Both the position numbers and the translations under genes were made by a program. The notes beneath the pieces were generated by a model, which did no database searches, was not told the DNA's origin, and saw only the letters and a program-made list of their open reading frames with translations. Positions 15,830-18,738 of a stretch of DNA of 18,738 nt are shown one piece after another. The stretch's first letter is position 1, and the number at the start of each line of letters is the position of its first letter. The stretch comes from Acidobacteriota bacterium (GTDB lineage Bacteria > Acidobacteriota > Terriglobia > Bryobacterales > Bryobacteraceae), in assembly GCA_023436715.1 (NCBI GenBank), contig JAEZIJ010000089.1:1-18738 (forward strand). The letters are read 5' to 3'.

Positions 15830-17050
15830 CTACTCCCCGTCCGAACTGATGTGCCGTGTCTCCGGCGGGGATTTCAGGGTGAAACTCGCCCACGGACCCG
15901 GAATCCAGGGGTAACGCGCTATGACCGATTCGTTCACGCTGACGCCCAGTCCCGGGCCTCGCGGCACGATCAGGTCGCCGTGCTCGATCTGGAGCGGCTC
16001 GGCCAATATGTCGTCCGCCAGCGGGAACGGGTACATCCCCCGGCGATCGAACCCGGAGTAGCAGGGGTATTCGAGCCATTCCGCGACCATTTCGGGCCAG
16101 CAGATGCCCAGATGCGCGGCGGCCACGAGTTCGAGCGCCGTGCCCCAGCTATGGAAGGCGAACTTCAGGCCCTCCCGCGCCACCTCGGTCAGTACCAGTC
16201 TTCCCGTGGGATACCCGCCCTGGCGCACGACGTCCATCTGCACGTAATCCACGCATCGTGTCTGGATCAGTTCGAGGTAGCTATCCTCGCTTTGCTCGTG
16301 CTCCCCGCTTGCGAGGGGTAAGTGCCGCTTCTCTTTGAGGTGCCAGTACGTTGCGTGGTCCTCGGGCATCCAAGGTTCCTCGAGCCAGAAAATCCGCTCG
16401 GCCGCCATGCCGGCCGCCACCTGCTCCACGGTGTCCAGCGAGTAGCTCAGGTCGCCCATTCGCCACCAAGCGTGAGCGTCCACCATGAGGTCGAAATCCG
16501 GGCCGACGGCCTTGCGCATCAGTTCCACCATCCGGACGTCGTCGTCCGGGCCGAGCGCCGGTCTCATTTTGTAAGCCGAAAACCCCATTCCGGCGACGGC
16601 GGAGGCCTCCTCGGCGTACCCCTCGGGCTCCATGCACATCCCGGCGCTGCCGTACAGCCGGATTCTGTCCCGCACCCGCCCGCCCAGCAGTTCCGATACC
16701 GGCGCACCGAGCGCTTTACCGATCAGGTCGTACAGCGCGACCTCCACTGAGCAGTAGACTTTGGCTACCTCCGGTTCGGTTGCGAACCCTTGCAGGAACA
16801 ACACTCTGAGGGCGTCAGGGTCCGCCAGCGTCCGGCCTTCCAGAAACGGCCCGATCGTGTTCTTAATCGCGCGGTCCGCCTTCTCGCTGCCCTGTCCCGG
16901 CGCATAGCCGGCGAGTCCGTTATCGGTCAGGACGCGGATCAGCATCGCGTCCCGCTTCAGGATCTTCCGCTCGCCCCCGTAGAACCGCATCGTGAGGGGT
17001 TCTGCGAGGGGATAAGACATCAGGAACGACTCCACACGCGTGATTTTCAT
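15830..17050 (-). CDS. Enolase-superfamily (mandelate racemase/muconate lactonizing) enzyme
   Basis: These enzymes abstract a proton next to a carboxylate, held by Mg2+, as dehydratases, racemases or epimerases of acid sugars and related acids. In the 406 residues the N-terminal capping domain covers about 1-130 and the barrel follows. Metal ligands: Asp191 (VDAHAWW), Glu224 (LEEPW), Glu250 (SGEHE). The second-strand motif is K161-M-R163 rather than KxK, and Asp273 and His300 (FAFHSWGT) are at the positions of the Asp-His dyad, pointing to the MR subgroup. No signal peptide. The substrate is not predictable. ATG 17050 abuts a GCGGAAG-like weak ribosome-binding site; no transporter or sugar gene neighbours it. 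Confidence 0.85.
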   Translation of the reverse strand: MKITRVESFLMSYPLAEPLTMRFYGGERKILKRDAMLIRVLTDNGLAGYAPGQGSEKADRAIKNTIGPFLEGRTLADPDALRVLFLQGFATEPEVAKVYCSVEVALYDLIGKALGAPVSELLGGRVRDRIRLYGSAGMCMEPEGYAEEASAVAGMGFSAYKMRPALGPDDDVRMVELMRKAVGPDFDLMVDAHAWWRMGDLSYSLDTVEQVAAGMAAERIFWLEEPWMPEDHATYWHLKEKRHLPLASGEHEQSEDSYLELIQTRCVDYVQMDVVRQGGYPTGRLVLTEVAREGLKFAFHSWGTALELVAAAHLGICWPEMVAEWLEYPCYSGFDRRGMYPFPLADDILAEPLQIEHGDLIVPRGPGLGVSVNESVIARYPWIPGPWASFTLKSPPETRHISSDGE

Positions 17051-17093
17051 GCGCTTCCGCTCTCAGCTATAGCATAGATGCGGGGGTACCGTT

Positions 17094-17130
17094 GGGTTTT
17101 TCTAACCCGCTCAAGGGTACTAGATTACCC
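17094..17130. promoter_or_regulatory. Inverted repeats with GGGTA/TACCC half-sites
   Basis: Between the divergent enolase and PEP-CTERM genes, GGGTT (17094-17098) pairs with AACCC (17104-17108), and GGGTA (17115-17119) with TACCC (17126-17130). Further half-sites occur as GGTACC at 17085 and 17143, TACCC near 17180 and GGGTA near 17228. They may be operators or just small hairpins. Confidence 0.3.
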
Positions 17131-17187
17131 ACTCAGGTCCCTGGTACCGAATTGATTCTGGGGGGCAAAAAAGTATACCTACCCGCG

Positions 17188-17215
17188 TTGACACCCCCCA
17201 AATGGGTCATATACT
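17188..17215 (+). promoter_or_regulatory. Strong sigma70-type promoter of the PEP-CTERM gene
   Basis: A perfect TTGACA (17188-17193), a 16-nt spacer and TATACT (17210-17215) precede the PEP-CTERM start by 30 nt; the start of transcription would be near 17222. AAAGGA lies 8 nt before the ATG. The -35 element is bracketed by TGGGGGG (17159-17165) and CCCCCCA (17194-17200), an inverted repeat that overlaps the spacer. Confidence 0.75.
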
Positions 17216-17245
17216 GAGAATCGCAGCGGGTAAAAGGATCTCTAT

Positions 17246-18094
17246 ATGACTGGTTTCAGCAGTGCAAACTGGGTGTTTTTACGCGCCCTCGCGGTTGTCG
17301 CGGGCGCTACGCTCTTAACGGTTCCCCTGGCAGCCACCCCAATAGCCACCGGGTCCGACGGGCTAAGTGTTTTCAGTCCCGGCAACGGAAGCCTGACTTA
17401 TCAGGTCGTTACAAACAACGGAGGAGCCGGAATTACATCGCAGGGCTTTGTGCCCGGTGGCAATCCAGCCACGTTCGCCTCCACGGTCACCGGGTCGATG
17501 ACGTTGGATAACATTCTGAGTCCGGGCTACACCGTAAATTCGGCTACCCTGGATTTGACTGTTCTCAGCTCTTTGACCGCGGGTTCCGTGAGCACCTTCT
17601 ACAATTGCACCGGGTCGGGCGATTGCGCGGCCTATGTCCATGACCACCCGACGATCACCCCCAACGCTCCGGCGGCACAGGTTGCGATCACGGTGATCAG
17701 CACGAGCGGCACGACTTACACCTGGAACTATCAAGTGAGTTCGTCGAGTCCGTTCCAACTGAACCTGGCGACTGCGAATCCCGATTTTCTGACCGATCTT
17801 TCGAACGGACAGGATCTGAGCATTTCCTGGACGCAGACTCAGACCTTCCAACTCACGGGCTCCTATGCGACTCCAACGGGCCAGAACAAGTGCAAGAACT
17901 GCACGTTGACTTTCCATTACGACGGGTTGTCCCGGTCGACCACCGTCCAGGCGAGCGTGAATGGCACGGTGACGGGGCCGCTTGATCCGCCGGACCCCAC
18001 GAACCCGGTCCCCGAACCCTCCACCGGTCTCCTGCTTGGACTCGGGCTCATTGCGACGACCGCTACGCTACGCCGCAAGTTCTTCCCGCGCTAA
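17246..18094 (+). CDS. PEP-CTERM sorting-domain surface protein
   Basis: A 282-residue exported protein. Residues about 10-34 form a signal peptide (FLRALAVVAGATLLTVPLAA). The C-terminus is the tripartite PEP-CTERM signal: PVPEPSTG (254-261), a hydrophobic helix (LLLGLGLIATTATL), and a basic end (RRKFFPR), recognised by an exosortase that releases or anchors cargo outside the inner membrane, often with exopolysaccharide. The mature part is Ser/Thr/Asn-rich and beta-like (TYTWNYQVSSSSPFQLNLAT) with two cysteine pairs (NCTGSGDC and KCKNC). Its exact function is unknown; exosortase and polysaccharide genes are not in the window. It has its own promoter and terminator, so it is monocistronic. Confidence 0.88.
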   Translation: MTGFSSANWVFLRALAVVAGATLLTVPLAATPIATGSDGLSVFSPGNGSLTYQVVTNNGGAGITSQGFVPGGNPATFASTVTGSMTLDNILSPGYTVNSATLDLTVLSSLTAGSVSTFYNCTGSGDCAAYVHDHPTITPNAPAAQVAITVISTSGTTYTWNYQVSSSSPFQLNLATANPDFLTDLSNGQDLSISWTQTQTFQLTGSYATPTGQNKCKNCTLTFHYDGLSRSTTVQASVNGTVTGPLDPPDPTNPVPEPSTGLLLGLGLIATTATLRRKFFPR

Positions 18095-18115
18095 CCCTTC
18101 GCTGAGTTCGAAGAG

Positions 18116-18143
18116 GCCCCTCCCCAGGTGGAGGGGCTTTTTT
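18116..18143 (+). terminator. Intrinsic terminator after the PEP-CTERM gene
   Basis: GCCCCTCC (18116-18123), loop CCAGGT, GGAGGGGC (18130-18137), then TTTTTT. Begins 21 nt after the PEP-CTERM stop. Its T run overlaps the stop codon of the convergent gene at 18142-18582. Confidence 0.9.
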
Positions 18144-18582
18144 ATTTGGTCAGGCCATCCGCAAGCTCGACTGCATCCCCTATAAGCTTCACGCACCGCG
18201 ACTGAAAGAGCGCTTTCTCCCGCGTCTCCGCCAATCCCTCGGGAGTGCTGATGTCGCAGCCGAGCAAATCGCGGCAGATAAGGGAACCGTTCCGATCCTC
18301 AAAAGCGCGCATGAAGCGTTGGCACGCCGCGTAGGTTTCCTCCCTTTCGGATCGGTTGTCCTCAGGGGAAACGCTGCGCTGCGACAAGCCGATTGCCATC
18401 ATCGCGCCGGTCACGCAACCGCAGGTTTGCGCCGAACGTGCCAGGCCGCCGCCGAAGCCGGCGGCTATCCTGAACGACAGATCCGTATCGAGGCCCCGCT
18501 TCCCCGCAAGCGTGGAAAAGACCGCCTGCGAACAGCAGTAGCCCTGCTGGAACCGTTCGACTGCTGTTTCTTTCAGGTCCAT
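18142..18582 (-). CDS. C_GCAxxG_C_C family cysteine-rich protein
   Basis: A 146-residue protein of a small redox/metal-associated family whose chemistry is not established. The pattern is clear: GYCCSQAV (14-21), AAGFGGGLARSAQTCGCVTGA (part: 40-60, with Cys54 and Cys56), then Cys87, Cys103, Cys109 and Cys130, giving eight cysteines in the order expected for the family. No signal peptide or membrane segment. I chose ATG 18582 because MDLKETAVERFQQGYCC matches the usual start; an in-frame ATG at 18609 adds nine unremarkable residues and sits on GGGGATT with too short spacing. The Shine-Dalgarno for 18582 is poor. It is convergent with the PEP-CTERM gene. The 156 bases upstream to the window end hold no gene I can see. 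Confidence 0.8.
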   Translation of the reverse strand: MDLKETAVERFQQGYCCSQAVFSTLAGKRGLDTDLSFRIAAGFGGGLARSAQTCGCVTGAMMAIGLSQRSVSPEDNRSEREETYAACQRFMRAFEDRNGSLICRDLLGCDISTPEGLAETREKALFQSRCVKLIGDAVELADGLTK

Positions 18583-18738
18583 ATTATGCCGTAGCGCGCA
18601 GTCTAGCATAATCCCCTGTCAAGCCAAATAACGAGGTGACCGAAACGGGGGTTGTTGAGCCACGTAAAAACATGACCGAACGCGCCGGCGTTTTCTCCTC
18701 TCGGTAAAGTGAAATCGATTCCCTGGGGAGTCGCGCTC

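Noticed and set aside
18583..18609. Upstream ATG at 18609 for the C_GCAxxG_C_C protein
   Set aside because: Adds nine residues unlike the family and its GGGG is only 3 nt from the ATG.

Overview
The window looks like a chromosomal segment of a GC-rich, free-living Gram-negative bacterium, most likely an acidobacterium of the Bryobacterales/Solibacter type. This is an inference from the gene set: a PEP-CTERM surface protein, a GT21/HpnI-like glycosyltransferase, a hemE-hemH-hemG cluster with HemY-type oxidase, acidobacterial-looking hypothetical proteins, and many short palindromic intergenic repeats. I found no phage, transposase, CRISPR, rRNA or tRNA gene.

Layout. (1) Positions 1-278 hold palindromic repeats, a -10 box and a leader hairpin with a U-tract (attenuator-like) in front of the translation/transcription operon. 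(2) Positions 279-6030 carry rimP-nusA-infB-ylxP(DUF503)-rbfA, a classical 30S-maturation and initiation operon; ylxR is missing between nusA and infB, and truB/rpsO are missing after rbfA. (3) Positions 6039-10363 continue on the same strand with an exported ApbE-like flavin transferase and hemE-hemH-hemG, all closely packed (ATGA overlap apbE/hemE, 13-nt overlap hemH/hemG). The hemE-hemH junction is a 47-bp perfect hairpin repeat that contains the hemH ribosome-binding site and GTG start. (4) Positions 10350-11446 hold a convergent secreted hypothetical protein, a nested palindrome cluster, and a small helical protein. (5) Positions 11447-14533 (minus strand) hold thrS followed 3 nt later by an HpnI/ceramide-glucosyltransferase-like membrane enzyme. 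(6) Positions 14660-15536 hold an RpoE-like ECF sigma factor overlapping a soluble zinc-finger (ZAS-type) anti-sigma candidate. (7) Positions 15558-17050 (minus strand) hold an enolase-superfamily enzyme, a candidate 29-residue hydrophobic small protein with a strong ribosome-binding site, and an intrinsic terminator. (8) Positions 17188-18143 hold a strong sigma70-type promoter, a PEP-CTERM protein and its terminator. (9) Positions 18142-18582 (minus strand) hold a C_GCAxxG_C_C family cysteine-rich protein; the last ~155 bases show no gene.

The most unusual signals are at the RNA/repeat level: one repeat type (arms GTGGCACAGG / CCTGTGC) occurs in the upstream region, inside the apbE signal-peptide coding sequence, and as the translation-start hairpin of hemH. 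Protein-level oddities are His in place of the metal-ligating Tyr of Bacillus-type ferrochelatase, and altered metal-site residues in the ApbE-like protein. All comparisons to families are from memory; no searches were run.
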